NCBI GenBank assembly: GCA_015698045.1
Contig: BLAL01000162.1
Location: 186,001 to 250,000, forward strand
DNA from: Rhizophagus clarus
Lineage: Eukaryota > Glomeromycota > Glomeromycetes > Glomerales > Glomeraceae
DNA: 64,000 nt
Reading direction: 5' to 3'
In this document: positions 25,681 through 38,479 of the stretch, in pieces
How the letters are laid out: every line of letters begins with the position of its first letter
Numbering within the stretch: position 1 is the first letter of the stretch
Translations under genes and position numbers: made by a program
Notes under the pieces: model-generated
What the model was told of the DNA's origin: nothing
Databases searched by the model: none
Seen by the model: only the letters and a program-made list of their open reading frames with translations

Positions 25681-26528
25681 TAAATTATGAAATATATGTA
25701 AATATTCTGTATATAATTAAAAAATATTGAACAAAAGGATAAAGAAATAATAAAAAGAAGAGAAAAATATTGAACAAAAAAATAAAGAAATAAAGAGACA
25801 AAAAATAAATAGGACAAAAAACGCGTGCAGATTAAATCACATGTAAGGATCAGCCTAATTTTGATTGGCCAGAAAATACGATACTGTATGCACAATCATA
25901 TCATGCAAATTTATTTATTTAATTATCAACAACGCGGGCGTGACATAAATAAATCGTGACTGAAACTTGTGTTCAATTTGTGTTCAATTTGTGTTGATAA
26001 TTCTGGTAAAAAATTATTAATTTTGGCCAAATTTCGTTAAATTTGTTAAATTTGTGTTGAATTTGTGTTGAATTTGTGTTGCGTAATTTTTTATTTATCA
26101 CAAGGGGATGATATTTAGTAATTGCATGTACGATGTACAAGATTTTTTTTTATGATTTTTTTAAAAAATGTACGCAAAATATTTAATCAGAATATAATTA
26201 TTTTTAATTAAATTGATTAAAAAAAATTAATTTTTTTAAGAAATGTATGCGAAATATTTAAAATTCAATAGAATGTGCTAATAATAAATTGTTTTATTTT
26301 TAAATATGATATATTGATATTTATATTTAAAACAATTAAACATGTACATGATTTAATTAATATGTTTAATGATGAAAAGTGTAATAAATTAAATTTTAAT
26401 TGAAACGAGAAATAAAATCAAACCAAAGAGGTATTGTTCAAATTTTATTTAAAGTGACATTTTACGACTTTCTTTCAAATTTTTACTCATCCCAAAATCA
26501 AATTATAAAAATCAAATCTAAACTAATA
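25681..26528. other. AT-rich interior of the TIR element
   Basis: Contains a short run of AATTTGTGTTG-type repeats (about 25970-26080). No gene is seen before the Myb/SANT-like start. Confidence 0.4.
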
Positions 26529-26722
26529 ATGCCTCGCCACACACGTTCACGTCGTTCTCACTATAACGTCCATTGGAACTGGGCTATGATGGATGAACTT
26601 GTTGACATACGCCGAAACAGAAACTGCGCCTACCACAATATTAATGGTAGAAGCCGCTATGATTTTTGGGACTCTGTTGCCAATAGGTTCATATGACTAA
26701 TATCTATAATTTCTTTAAGAAA

Positions 26723-26736
26723 GAATTTAAATTCAA
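26723..26736. repeat. LINE junction palindrome, site 1
   Basis: GAATTTAAATTCAA, part of the 16-bp palindrome TTGAATTTAAATTCAA, at the 3' end of LINE 1. The same words occur at 34904, 37655 and 59575, each time at a LINE boundary. Confidence 0.8.
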
Positions 26737-26910
26737 GGCAAACGTGGCATAGTAGCCAATATCTTTATTAATTATTATTTAATCGATACATTTTATATAG
26801 AAAAATAAAAGAAAACAAAATAAAATAAACCTAACTAAAAATAAAGCTATATAGTCTCCTAAGTAAAAATAAAGTAATAAAAATTAATCTAAAAGAATAA
26901 TCGCATTACA

Positions 26911-29900
26911 CTAAATTTCTCTAGATCTTTCCTCTTGATATATTCCAATCAAAGTAGAAGCAACTATGCTAACATAATAACGGATAACACGTCCACTATA
27001 AAAATCGACATCCCATCCTGCAAAGGCTGTTATTAAGTAGCACCATTAGACGACCCATAAAATCCGACAAATGATTATACCATGGCAATCCCTGAATCAT
27101 CGAGTTCTTAATCCAATCAGTTCCAGAGTCACGTGAAGTCATGAGATGGGTCGGAGGAGGTAGCGAAGAGAAAGGCACATACGAAGTGGCAGGCAGATTT
27201 GATGGCTGAGGAGTAGTTTTCAATTTAAGAGTGATGTTCATCGCGTCTTCCCATTTACTTTTATCATAGGTACGCGGATTCCAAATGCGAGTTCGAAGCT
27301 TCTGGATGAAATTATTGTGAATCGCAGCTACGACCTTCATAGCTGACACTCTGGGAATAGATAATTCAACGAATAAGTCAATAAAAAGTTTGGGTAAACA
27401 ACCCTAGATGAGAGAATACGAGGACCAATTAGAAGAAGAAACAGTCTAGCAGGAGAGAGAAGAGAGTTTCCTGAACATAGGAGTAGGGTCCTTGTCAGCC
27501 AATTCACCAGCTTCGCGGAGCTTGGAAAATAAATGATTCTGATAAGATTGAAAAATCTGGTGCATCACATTATGACGCTTGGAGCAGAGGATGAGATGCA
27601 TCAGGTCTTCTTTGCGATTGCAGCAGGAACGACATGTTAAAAGATCAATATAAAGATCTGGATGGGTGATTTTCAACATCTCCAGGAGAGACAAATCATC
27701 AAGGAAAAGCTTAAATTTGAAGGTAAAGTGTCTTGAGGTATGGTGAGCTTGAAAGGAAGCATCGTGAGTTGGAGAATAATTAAGAGTGAACCAGGTGAGA
27801 TCCCAGTCAATAATGTAATCATCCCGATCAGTTAGATAAAAAGTAAACTGAAAGCGTGTAAGTGCTAAGAGGTTTTGCATGTAGATGGCCTGATAGTGGA
27901 CTTTAAAAAGGCGCCTAGGATTGGATTCACAAGTAACTGTATCGTAAACTAGGCGGACAGTATGTGAAGAGGAAATAATGGCCTCAGAAAGGAGAAAAGC
28001 ATCATCTGACTGATATGCAGAATTAGCAAGAGAATTGGCAAATTCATTCCAATAATTGCCATCATGCCCGTTGATTTTAACAGAAAGAACAGATAGTCGT
28101 TTCGCCTGAATGCAACATTCTATAGCAGCCCAAAGTTCAAAATTGGTGGTTTTGTAATAGAAATGGCTATTAGTATAAGTGGAAGAAGCACAAGAACGCA
28201 AACCATCAATAGCGGCTTGAGAGTCCGTATATATAGAAATAACGGAATCTTCTAGAGTGACGCTCAAAGCAGCATAAATTGCCGCGATTTCAGCCCTGGT
28301 GGAGGAAGGCCAGTTTCGGATAGTACCATGTGTGTAAGTAGCAACAGAGTTTAAATATCCAGCATCAGGGATAACCTGGACCCAAGACCAACCCATCGAG
28401 ACCTCAGGTGATCCAAGGTTAATAAGAGAACCATCGGTATAATACTGGTAATAAGAACCTGGCGGGAGAATGACAGGAAGAGGCAGTCCAGGCGAATCAC
28501 GTGAAAGTGAAGAGCTTGTCGATTCACCATCGACCATAGGAGGGGAAGAAGAGAAGTCAGGAGGAATAAATAGACAATTATAATAGGAGACCACCTGGTC
28601 GCAAAAGTCCGCCCAGGAATAGGGGGAAACCACAACTGTAGTACTTTGCCGAATACGCTCACAATCAGTGGGGGGAATCAAAGACCTTAACAGAGAGACC
28701 GTGATAGTACACCGAGGCTCAACAGTGGTGTATTTAATAGCGGCAGGGAAGGGAACATGAGCATCACAACCTGGGCAAGGGTGAAGGCGAATAACATCAC
28801 CAGGAGAGGAAAGACAATCGGATGTCCAATGAACAATTATACAAGTATCTTTTTTGGGTTGAACGGTAAGCTGTTTGCCAAAAAGAGGAGCAGCATGGCC
28901 ATCAAGTGAAACAAGCCAACGCCTGTTCTTTTGGTTAGTAGTAATACCAGGGACTATAGAAACCACAGGGGTGGTGGAAGGAGAGCACACATATCGATCG
29001 TATAAATGATCGTGAGAGTCAGGAATAGTAGTATTAGCCTAAATATCCAGATACCATTTGTGTGGAAGAGAGCGACCGCGTTTATCAACCAACTGAGCAA
29101 TGTATGCAGTTCGATATGCGGCCCAAGAAATAAGATGGGAGCCAGTGGGCGTGATCAATTGTGAAAAGTAATATAGATGACGTTTTCGGAGAACTTTAAG
29201 GCAAGCCTTAAAGGTTTTAGGACTCATACATGAATATAAAGGAGTATGGCCAGGCAGGGTAAGATCTGGAGACGGTGAAGTAAAACTAGCATGTTGGAGT
29301 CGAAAGGGGGGTAGAGATCATGGAAGCAAGAGTGCAAGCGATGTAATCGCTCTTAAAAGCGATCATATTAAACCATAAGGACCACTCATCCACCATCAAA
29401 GAAGAAACAGGAATCAAAAATTGAAATTGAATCAACATTAATCTATAAACAAATAAACGTTGAATAAAAAAAGTAGTAGAATTAGCCATTAAAAACAAAT
29501 TATTAGCATGACACTGAATCAAATGGGAGGACAAATTAATCAGTCTCAAAGCTTGGGAAAGAAACAAAATAGGATTAGGAAGAGCACGGGAAAAATTAGC
29601 CTTTTGTTTGACCAATGAGCGAACGTGTCTTGTGGCAACGTAGCAATCCCTATCAGAGAGGTGAGTGACTTGCATATGATACTCGAGCTTAGGTATGAGC
29701 ACCATATTGTAGAGATAAACAACCTGTTTAGCAGATAGTTTAGCTGGACGAAGAGTAGCGGCAAAGGAATTACATTTATCAGCGATCTGTTTTTTAACAA
29801 AATCCCGAGAGCCTTTGATGTTGAACCAAACCCCTAAAAACTGAAACGAAGAAGTAACGGAAATGGAAGTAACAGAAATAGAGGAGATACGATTTAAAGA

Positions 29901-32630
29901 AAATAAAGATAAATTAAATTCCACAGGGGAAATATTAGAAGTGGTGATTAAGGGTAAAGAATTTGATATCAAAACATATTTGTGGTTATTAGCGGAAGTA
30001 TTGTTGAGCACATAAAATTCTTCCGTAATAGATAGCATGTGTTCCAATCCAGACTTGGACGAAGAGACAAGAGTAGAATCATCCATAAAAACCAGATTGT
30101 TAATTACAAGATTTGAGTTGTCATCAAGAGGCGTCGGAAGGAGCGAGGGAGGGCGCAAGATATAATGATCCAACATCTCTTTTTTCAACACAGTCAAGAG
30201 GAGATCGATATATATGACCCAGAGAAGTGGAGAAATCACCTCGCCTTGGTCAATACCAATGCGGACTCGGTATGAAGGAGTGTCACCATGAGTAGTAAAA
30301 ACCCAATTTGATCGATTCATAAATAGTGACAAAATGAATTTAATGGAAGAAGCAGGTAAATGAATACGTTCCAGAGCAAATTTCAACATAGTAAGATGAA
30401 CCGAGTTGAACGCTTTAGAAATATCCTAAGAAAGGATCCACAAAGGGGATTTGGTGCAATTAGCATCGTGAATAATAGACTCTAAAGTTATTATAGGATC
30501 ACGGCAAGTTCCTTCAGGTAGACCAGCAAAATTACCACCAGTGAGAACATTATGAGCAGTGAGAATAGAAGATAAGCGGTTGTATAACAATTTGACAAAT
30601 GATTTCTGTATAACTTCACAGAGTGTGATGGGGCGAGTATTCTGTAGTTGACAACGCCATTCATGCGGTTTGGGAATAGGGAAAACCATAGCCTGACGAC
30701 ATAGATCTGGAATGTCAGCAGAAGCAAAACATTCACGGATCAAGATTAGAAGTAAAGCATTGGCAGCAGGGCCAAGGTGTTTAAGCATTTCATAAGTGAT
30801 CATGGAGAGGCCAGGAGCTTTGCCATTGGGCATAGAGGAAATAGTGCTCAACCATTCTTCCAAGGTAGGGGGAGATAAAAGAGAATCATAGATCACGGGT
30901 GAAATTGAGTCCATAGGTGAATACTCGAATTGCCATCTATCAGGTAGTACAGATATGTGCAAAGGTAAAGTAGATTTAATAGGAACCGCATGCTGGAAAT
31001 GATTAACCACAGCATCAGAAATATCCACTGGGTTGGTCAGCAGGCGAGGAGCAGTAGGATGATCGATAAAAACATGATCCAACATGATCCTCCGATGAGA
31101 ATGAGAAAGTGCTGAATTAATGAAAGAGAAAATGTCAGTGTCAAAATCGATATCACGTTTCTCAAGATGAGATTTGATAGAGAAGTCCTGGAATTCTTTT
31201 TCTTTCAGAAGGTGTAAGCCTCTTAATAAGGAACAAGAATGAGACAAGAAGTTAAAAATCTGACTAAAATTGTCCGCCTGACAAGAAGATAAAGTTGCGG
31301 GCAAAACAGGAATGGTAGAAAAACAAGATTTATAAATGCGAAATATATTGCCTAAACGAACGAGGTAAACAGACCATTTATGGTCATGTGAAGAAGAAAA
31401 GGTATGTGGGTGTTTCTGTAAAATTCTAATAGAATAAAGAACCCGATTAAGGAAACGATAATGTTGTATGAGAATTTCCAGTTCTTTAGGGAGTTTGGAA
31501 ATGTGATCATTTCTGATTGTGCGTGAAGGTAAAACAGCAGTTGCTCTGGTTATAATAGAAGAGTGCAAATATTCACACATCCGATTAATATGCCAAGAGG
31601 CAAAGGTGATGGGAGGTATATTACAAAGAGTATCTATATGGGCGGAAAAGTCATCCCACAGAGCCGAAGAAACTGAGTCCAGAAGAAAAACATGGCGTGT
31701 GCGTCTTTTGAGCTGTTGAGCACGGGCTAATTTAACAGAAGAACATAATAGGGAAGAGTCAAAATAAGTGATGACAGGATTGTGATCAGATAAGGAGCTA
31801 TCACAATCGTCAAAAATTATAGAAGTAAGTAAAAAGGATTTAAGAAGAGGGCAGGACCAAATATAGTCAATGCGAGTAACAACATTGGCACGTCGAAAGG
31901 TACCCAAAGAGGTAGAAGAATTGGTAGGAGTAAAGTCCACATAACCACTGCTCAGAAGGAAATTAAAGAGTCGGTGGATACGTTTGGAAGCAATTTGAGG
32001 TTGATTGAAAAAAATGGGGTAAAATTGGTCTAAGTGCATATTAAAGTCCCCACAGATAGCATGATGAAAGCCTAGTCGCTTGGTGTCTGAGAGGGCTTGA
32101 ATGAGTAAATCTATAGTGGTATTGCGTAAGGCTTGATCCGAGGTAGGGGGTATGTAAACTACAAAAATACGCAGCTTAATGTTGCCTTTGAAATACAAGT
32201 CAACAGAAAGCAGGCAGGATGAGTGAGAAGTGTAGGTGTGGACGTGAGGAGCCAAAGAATTATCTATGAATAAGGAAACATCTCCAGAAGAGCGGACGTG
32301 TTGTGAGGTGTCCAAAGAAGAAGAAAAAACAGTATAGTTAGAGAGGCGTTTTGACAAAAAATGCATCTGTTTTGGGTGTAAGTGGGTGTCGACGACACCA
32401 CCAAAAGAAATATGTTTAAGAGAAAAAAAATTATGCAATTGTTCAATTTTGCTTTGAGAGTGCGTTTTGAGACCATTAATATTAAGTGAAGATATATTAA
32501 AGGAGTTGGGAGGAAGAGAGGATAAACATTTAGAAGAAAATAAAGAATCCTGTAAAGAGAGATTTTCTATATCTATAGGGTTGGGAGGATTACGAACGAA
32601 AGAGTCATAATTAAAATTATTGTCCATCAT
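26911..32630 (-). pseudogene. LINE 1 ORF2 (endonuclease, reverse transcriptase, RNase H), broken
   Basis: From ATG 32630. The N-terminal APE-type endonuclease shows SLNINGLKTHSQ, CGDFNMH and LSDHNPVITYF. The reverse transcriptase follows (NTRPITLCEV, DISKAFN, QGEVISPLLW); its catalytic motif reads VFMDDSTL in place of the usual YADD-like box. RNase H has YTDGSL, RAEIAAIYAAL, YTDSQAAIDGL and NEFANSLA. A C-terminal Cys-rich segment (LLTCRSCCNR, HLILCSK) is typical of LINE ORF2 ends. Breaks: a TAG at 30426-30428 just before the DISKAF motif, a shift near 29286, a TAG near 29039 and a shift near 27446. The original ORF would end at 26911. Confidence 0.85.
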
Positions 32631-32689
32631 TAAAGCACAATGATAAATCAGACAGGGAGAAGAAAAGAAAAAAAAAAAGGGGGAAGAAG

Positions 32690-34812
32690 TTAATTAGAAC
32701 TGGCAGTATTAGCCGAGTTTGAGGTAGAAGAGGTATTAATCGATCCAATAAAGCTGCTAATGGAGGCAACGAGCATGTCCATTTTACTTTCAATGGCTGA
32801 ATGCTTTTCGTTGATAGCCTGGATTTTAGTGCTAGCATGGTTCAGGGAAGAGATGGTAGTAGCAGAAGTAATAACAGCCAAGGATGAGGTGCGAGCAGGT
32901 GCTATAGGAGATGTCAAGGGGACAAAATCAGGTAAAAGGGGGTTGTGAGGACGTGAAAGTGTCTCGACACGAAGAGAATTTTGCGCCAAGAAAGGGTTAG
33001 AAACATCGGGTTGATCGATGTTCATGTTAGAAGTTTGCGCAGTAGTGGGTGAAACAGAGGACAAAGGTTGTAGACCAATATGCCGTTCAATACGAGTCAT
33101 ACGTTGGTCGTTAAGTTCAAGTGCAGTAATACGATCACATACATCAGCCATATCTTGCTGCAAAGCCTTTAGCAAGAATAAAATTTCACTGGCATCCTGT
33201 AAGGACAAGGAAGGTGGCTGAGTGCGCGTTGAAGAGAGAGGGGGAATGCGTAATGCAGAAGAGAACGAGACTGAACGGTCGCATTTATCATTAGATTTAG
33301 AGCGACTACGTTGATTACTGGAGATGTTGGCTTTGGACTTAGCAGAAGAAGATTGCTGGGGTTGGGAGGATTGAGAGTTATCAGGGCCCTTAGAGCGCGA
33401 GCGTGAGTGAGAGCGCAAGCGCGAATTAGTTTTAGGTCAAGAGGACTGTTCAACGTGGAAGCATTCTTTGAGTGCAGCCACAGGGTTCTGATCACGGGTT
33501 CTACCCCGTTGTTAGCGGAGTGGGCATTGGTTGGGAGCACATCCTAATTTGCCACAACGATGGCAGAGTTTGTTGGTGTCGTCAGGAAGATTCCATTGTA
33601 AAGTATGATCTTGATAGCCGATGAGCTGTTCCATAGCAGCATCCATAAGTTCTTGGAAGGAAAGGTGATGTATGCCCATCTTTTGGGCTTATAGGAGTTA
33701 AGAGATAAAGGGACGTTGACTGCTTTGGCACCAAGTTCTCTGATGAGGGGAGCTAAGTCAATATCTTTGGTATTAAGAGGCAATTGGGTGAGCGTGGTGA
33801 CAAATGCGTGACGAGAAGATTTTTGATCCACAGTATAATGACATGGAGTGACTCTTAGGCAAGTCGAGAAACAATATACCGCCCATTGGGAATCAAACTG
33901 GGCGATTGATTGTACAGAATCGTAAACAATTCGGGCTTGTTGAACTTTAGCATTTTTCCTGGAGTAAACTCGATAGGATGCGATGTTACCGAATTTCTTG
34001 AAGTAAGAAATGACATTTTCTTTAGTGAAGAAGAAAGGGATGTCCGTGACTTGAATGGCCTGGAGATCTTCATTACTCCAGAGTTGCCTGGGATCGTGTG
34101 CATGGAATACAAAGTCAGGGAACTGCTGGTGGGCAGCACCAACACAAGCATCACGTGCCTCCATAGTTTGGAAGTGAATAACGAGGCGCTTGGAATCTCC
34201 AGAACCAGTCATACGTGCTTTACCAGTGTACGATTCGTATATCTCCAGAAAGGTGTTGTTAACTGCATCGATTAATGCCTTATTTGTAGGAAAGTTTTTT
34301 AGAGTTTTAGGGGCCGAGTTAGGAGCGGCCGCAGCTTGGTAATCATTTCTATTGAAGGAAAAGGTGGGAGACGGGATAGGTATTTGATCAACAGGGGAAT
34401 AATCAGTAGTAGCCTTATCAGGTGACACGTTAGAGGGAGATACAGAAGTCGTTGTTCTGGCATGCATAGACGCGTTAAGGCTATTAGACGCGTCATTATT
34501 GGGCGCAGAGGAGGCCGCAGCACTATTCGGGGAAGAGGAAAGAGAGGTTGAAACAGTATTATTTTCTTTGGAAGGAGAAGAGGGACTGTCTACTCCAACG
34601 TCAGCCGCTGTATCAGCGACGAAGTCTTCATCCATAGTATTTTCGGAGTGAGTTCTAGTGCGTTTTTGCTGAGCGGTGCTTTCACCGTCAGAGCTGGAGT
34701 TGTCAGAGTTATTATTATTATTTCTTTTATTATGACGGTGGGCCCTTCTACTATTAGTATTAGGGAGACCGCCGCCTCTTCGAGCAACATTTTGAGAGGT
34801 GCGCGAGGACAT
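32690..34812 (-). pseudogene. LINE 1 ORF1 (nucleic-acid binding), frameshifted
   Basis: Starts at ATG 34812 (MSSRTSQNVARRGGG). An N-terminal Ser/Asn-rich region precedes an RRM-like segment (VTDIPFFFTKENVISYFKKFGNIASY). A zinc-knuckle segment at about 33535-33580 and an Arg/Ser-rich tract (RSHSRSRSK) are reached only after a frameshift near 33545. The frame then ends at 32690, 60 bp before ORF2. The same order is seen in LINE 3, where one nonsense codon is the only break. ORF1 proteins bind LINE RNA. Confidence 0.8.
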
Positions 34813-34903
34813 TTTAAATAGGAAAACTATAAGTTTATATGATAAGTTTGTCTTGAGAAAAAATGGACAGAGTGATCAGTGGAAAAAGGTGCGCAGATCG
34901 TTA

Positions 34904-34917
34904 GAATTTAAATTCAA
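34904..34917. repeat. LINE junction palindrome, site 2
   Basis: GAATTTAAATTCAA between the 5' end of LINE 1 and the 3' end of LINE 2, as expected if two LINEs used the same target in turn. Confidence 0.8.
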
Positions 34918-37654
34918 GGCAAACGCGGCATAGTAGCCTTTATCTTTATTAATTATTATTAAACTGATACAATTTACGAAATATATATAAAAAGAAACAA
35001 AATAAAATAAAACTAACTAAAAACAAAGCTATATAGTCTCCTAAGTAAAAATATAGTAATAAACCTATCCTAAAAAGAATAAATCACATTACACTAAATT
35101 TCCCTAGATCTTCCCCCTTAATATATTCCAACCAAGGTAGAAGCAACTATGCTAACATAATAACGGATAACACGCCCACTATAAAAATTGACATCCCATC
35201 CTGCAAAAGCTGTTATTAAGTAGCACCGTTAGATGACCCATAAAACCTGATAGATGTTTAAACCATGGCAAACCTTGAGTCATCGAGTTCTTGATCCAAT
35301 TAATTTCAGAGTCACGTGGAGTCACGAGATGGGTCAGAGGAGGTAGCGAGGAGAAAGGCACATACGAAGTGGCAGGCAGATTAGAGGGCTGAGGAGTAGT
35401 TTTCAATTTAAGAGTGATATTCATCACATCCTCCCATTTACTTTTATCATAAGTACGCAGATTCCAAATGCGTTTTCGAAGCTTCTGGATGAAATTGTTG
35501 TGAATCGCAGTTACGACCTTCATAGCAGACTGTCTGGGAATAGATAAGTCAACAAATAAATCTATGAACATTGTGGGTAAACAATCCCAGATGAGCGCGT
35601 AAGAGGACCAATTGGAAGAAGAAATGGTCCAACAAGAGAGAGAAAAGAGTTTCCTGAGCATAGGCGTAGGATCCTTGTCAGCCAATTCACCAGCTTCACG
35701 AAGCTTGGAAAATAAATGATTTTGATAAGATTGTAAAATTTGATGTATAATGGAGTGGCGTTTAGAGCAGAAGATCAAATACATCAAGTCTTCCATGCGA
35801 TTGCGGCATGAACGGCATGTAAGAAGTTCAATATAAAGATCAGAGCAGGTAATCTTTAATTTTTCCAGGAGAGGCAAATCATCGAGGAAGAGTTTGAATT
35901 TGAAGGCATAATGCCGAGCAGCGTGAGAAGCCTGAAAAGAAGCGTCATGAGCCGGGGAAAAATTGAGAGCGAACCAAGTGAGTTCCCAGTCCACTATATA
36001 GTCGTTTTTATTATATAAACAATAAATAAATTGGAAACGTTTGAGAGACAAAAGGTCCTTCAAAAAGATGGCCTGAAAGTAAAACTTGAAGAGCCGCCTA
36101 GGGTTAGATTCACAGACAATATTATCATACACTAGGCGGACATAGTGTGAAGAAGTATACTCGGCAACAGGTAAGAGAGGAGCCATATCAGAGTGATGGG
36201 CAGAAGTTGCAAGGAAATCAGCAAATTCGTTCCAATAATTGCCATCATGGCCTTTAACCTTGACGGGAAAGACCGTGAGACGTTTTGATCGAAGAGAAGA
36301 CTCTATAGCGGCCCATAGCTCGAAGTTGGTAGTCTTGTAATACAGACGATTATTAGTATAAGTAGAAGAGGCACATAAATTCAAACCATCAATAGCAGCT
36401 TGAGAATCCGTATAGATAGTGATGGTAGAGCCATCTGGAATGACGCGTAAAGCAGCGAAAATCGCAGCGGCTTCAGCTCTAGTGGAAGAAGGTCAGTTCT
36501 GTATAGTGCCATGCGCATATGTAGCCACAGAATTGAGATACCCAGCATCAGGTATTAACTGGACCCAAGACCAACCCATCGAGACATCAGGTGTCCCAAG
36601 GTTAACAAGGGAGCCATCAGTATAATAACGGTAATGAGACCCTGATGGGAGTGGAAGAGGGGAGGGGAGTGTGGACAAATCGAGCGAAGGAGAAGCCACA
36701 GTCGAATCATACCCAACTTCAAAAGAAGAAAAAGAAAAGTTGGGCAAGGTATTGAGACGCCTATAATAAAGGGTCACAGTAATACTGAGATCCGCCCAAG
36801 AGTAAGGAGAAGTGACTTTCATGGTAGTCGGTCGAATACGCTCGCAATCAGTAGGGAGAATCAAAGATTTCAACAAGGAGGTCCTGAAAGTACAGCGAGG
36901 TGAAACAGCGGTATATTTATTAGCCGAAGGAAATGGAACGTGCGCTTCACAGCCCAGACATGGACGAAGACAGATCACATCACCAGGAGAGGAGAGACAG
37001 TCAGATATCCAATGAACAATCATACAGGTATCTTTCTTAGACTATACGGTAAGCTGTTTGCCAAAAAGAGGAGCGTCACTTCCATCAAGAGTAACGAGCC
37101 AATGCTGATTCTTTTGCGTCATAGTAACGCCAGGGACTAGAGTGACAGAAGAGGCAGCAGAGGGGGGACATACATAGCGATCCAATAACTGATCATGAGA
37201 GTCAGGAAAGGTTGTATTGGTTTTAATGTCCAGATACCATTTATGAGAAAGAGAACGGCCACGTTTATTGGCAAGTGTAGCAATATAAGCAGTCTGATAA
37301 GCAGTCCAGGAAATGAGATGGGAGCCAGACGGGGCAATTAATTGTGATAAGTAATACAGATGGCGTTTCCAGAGGACCTTAAGGCAAGCCTTAAAAACAT
37401 GTAGGCTCATACACGTATATAAAGGGGTATGGCCAGAGAGAGTAAGGTTTGGAAATGTTGAAGAAAAACAAGCATGTTGCAGGCGGAAGGGGTAGAAGTC
37501 ATAGAGGCAATAGTGCAAGCGATATAATCACATTTAAAGGCGGTCATAGTAGACCATAAAGACCAATCATCCACCATCAGAGGAGAAATAGGGATTAAAA
37601 ATCTAAATTGTATCAACATTAATCTATAAATAAACAAATGCTGAATAAGAAGAA
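34918..37654 (-). mobile_element. LINE 2: 5'-truncated copy of the same family
   Basis: About 2.7 kb, minus strand, starting within the region after the reverse transcriptase and reaching the same 3' end as LINE 1 (GGCTACTATGCC before the palindrome). 5' truncation is typical of target-primed reverse transcription. It is inserted directly next to LINE 1, so the two form a tandem. Confidence 0.85.
35094..37650 (-). pseudogene. LINE 2 ORF2 remnant (RNase H and C-terminus)
   Basis: Readable segments are 37518-37042, 37023-36493 and 36384 to about 35180. They show YTDGSLVNL, YTDSQAAIDGL and NEFADFLA of RNase H and the C-terminal CRSCRNR/YLIFCSK segment. Breaks include a TAG at about 37041 (a CAG in LINE 1) and a TGA at 36493-36495 (a TGG in LINE 1). 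The 36384 segment is in the same frame as the one before it. Confidence 0.8.
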
Positions 37655-37668
37655 GAATTTAAATTCAA
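37655..37668. repeat. LINE junction palindrome, site 3
   Basis: GAATTTAAATTCAA followed by ATTAACCAATCC, the native intron sequence of the Myb/SANT-like gene. Confidence 0.8.
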
Positions 37669-38085
37669 ATTAACCAATCCATTTAATTGAATCAAAATAA
37701 ATAGAATATTTTGAACGAGGATTTCTGGGTAATAGTGCAGCCAAAAGTGGAGGAACCTCGTCAGGGATTACCATGTAAGTAAATAAATAAAATTACATTC
37801 ATATAAATTAAATGTATTTATCGAATATTCAAACTGATTTTGATATTTAGAACTATGTCCTTTATCGTAATGGTAACCCTGGGCGGCAGCTGTGAATGCG
37901 TACTGGCCAAAAATATTATCGCGAATTTAGAACGAGATTTTGGAAGAGGCTGGGTAATTATACTATAATAAAATTTATAATTAATATTTACGTTCATGTT
38001 TTAAATTTGATAAATTTGATCAATTTTAGTCATGCGTGATGATTGTAGGAGAAGGAGAAACTTACCTACGTATTGTAGAAGATAA

Positions 38086-38479
38086 TTATTTTTATTTTTT
38101 TATTTATTAAGTGAGTAGTTAGGCCCAGTCCGTACTAAATATTGGCTGGAGACTCACATTTTTTGGGCTGTGACTGATACTGACGTCCACGCCGTACAAC
38201 CTGGGTACTATTTTATAAAATAGTAGTGAACAAGTATCAAATATGTATTTTTTTATTAAGTTATAATAAAAATTAGAATTTACTTTAATTTTAACATAAA
38301 AATTGTAAATGATAAAAAATTCGTAAATAAAAATAAATTTGTTTTCCCAAACTTAAAAAAAAAGGTGTTTATATAAAAGAAAAGGTGTTTATATTATTTT
38401 TGATTATTCAATAGTATCACATGCTCCTTGTATACGTTCTACTGCATACGCAGCTTTAACGATCGAATAATAATATTAA
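38086..38479. other. Interior of the TIR element between gene and array
   Basis: AT-rich. It is shared in inverted orientation with 58771-59159 (for example TTTTATAAAATAGTA and CAAACTTAAAAAAAA words). No gene. Confidence 0.5.

Larger units (their letters stand above)
26737..34903 (-). mobile_element. LINE 1: full-length non-LTR retrotransposon (EEP-RT-RNase H)
   Basis: About 8.2 kb on the minus strand with a 5' leader (CACTGATCACTCTGTCCA), two ORFs and an AT-rich 3' end. The ends abut the palindrome GAATTTAAATTC at both sides. Having an endonuclease, reverse transcriptase and RNase H in one ORF2, with an RNA-binding ORF1, places it near fungal Tad/I-type LINEs; the clade is inference. Both ORFs are interrupted, so this copy is probably inactive. 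Confidence 0.85.
26529..38085 (+). pseudogene. Myb/SANT-like (trihelix) gene of the TIR element, split by LINEs in intron 1
   Basis: Four exons can be placed: 26529-26686, 37696-37774, 37851-37953 and 38030-38085. Phases fit, giving about 131 residues. Exon 1 encodes MPRHTRSRRSHYN, then the first Trp-containing helix (WNWAMMDELVDIRR) and FWDSVANR. Exon 2 encodes CSQKWRNLVRDYH, the third helix of a Myb/SANT or MADF-like fold. Exons 3-4 encode YVLYRNGNP, RTGQKYYREFRTRFWKRL and a basic end RRRRNLPTYCRR. Damage: two adjacent nonsense codons at the start of exon 2 where the inverted copy reads GlnGln, a TGA in exon 3 shared with that copy, and a lost acceptor (AA instead of AG at 37694-37695). Both LINEs lie in intron 1, in antisense. 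Such proteins accompany transposases in some DNA transposons; a role in binding element ends is inference. Confidence 0.72.

Noticed and set aside
25492..25895. Hydrophobic frames opposite the 240-bp repeats
   Set aside because: They follow the repeat period and the AT bias rather than any protein pattern.
28351..34790. Many long open frames overlapping the LINE ORFs on both strands
   Set aside because: They are shadows of ORF1 and ORF2; none has motifs of its own.
37775..38110. A dynein light chain LC8-like reading (AKNIIANLERDFGRGW, then VMIVGEGETYLRIVEDNYF) across exons 3 and 4 in another phase
   Set aside because: The alternative phase links exons 1-4 into a Myb/SANT-like protein, is supported by the inverted copy and its intact splice acceptor, and ends in matching basic tails in both copies.
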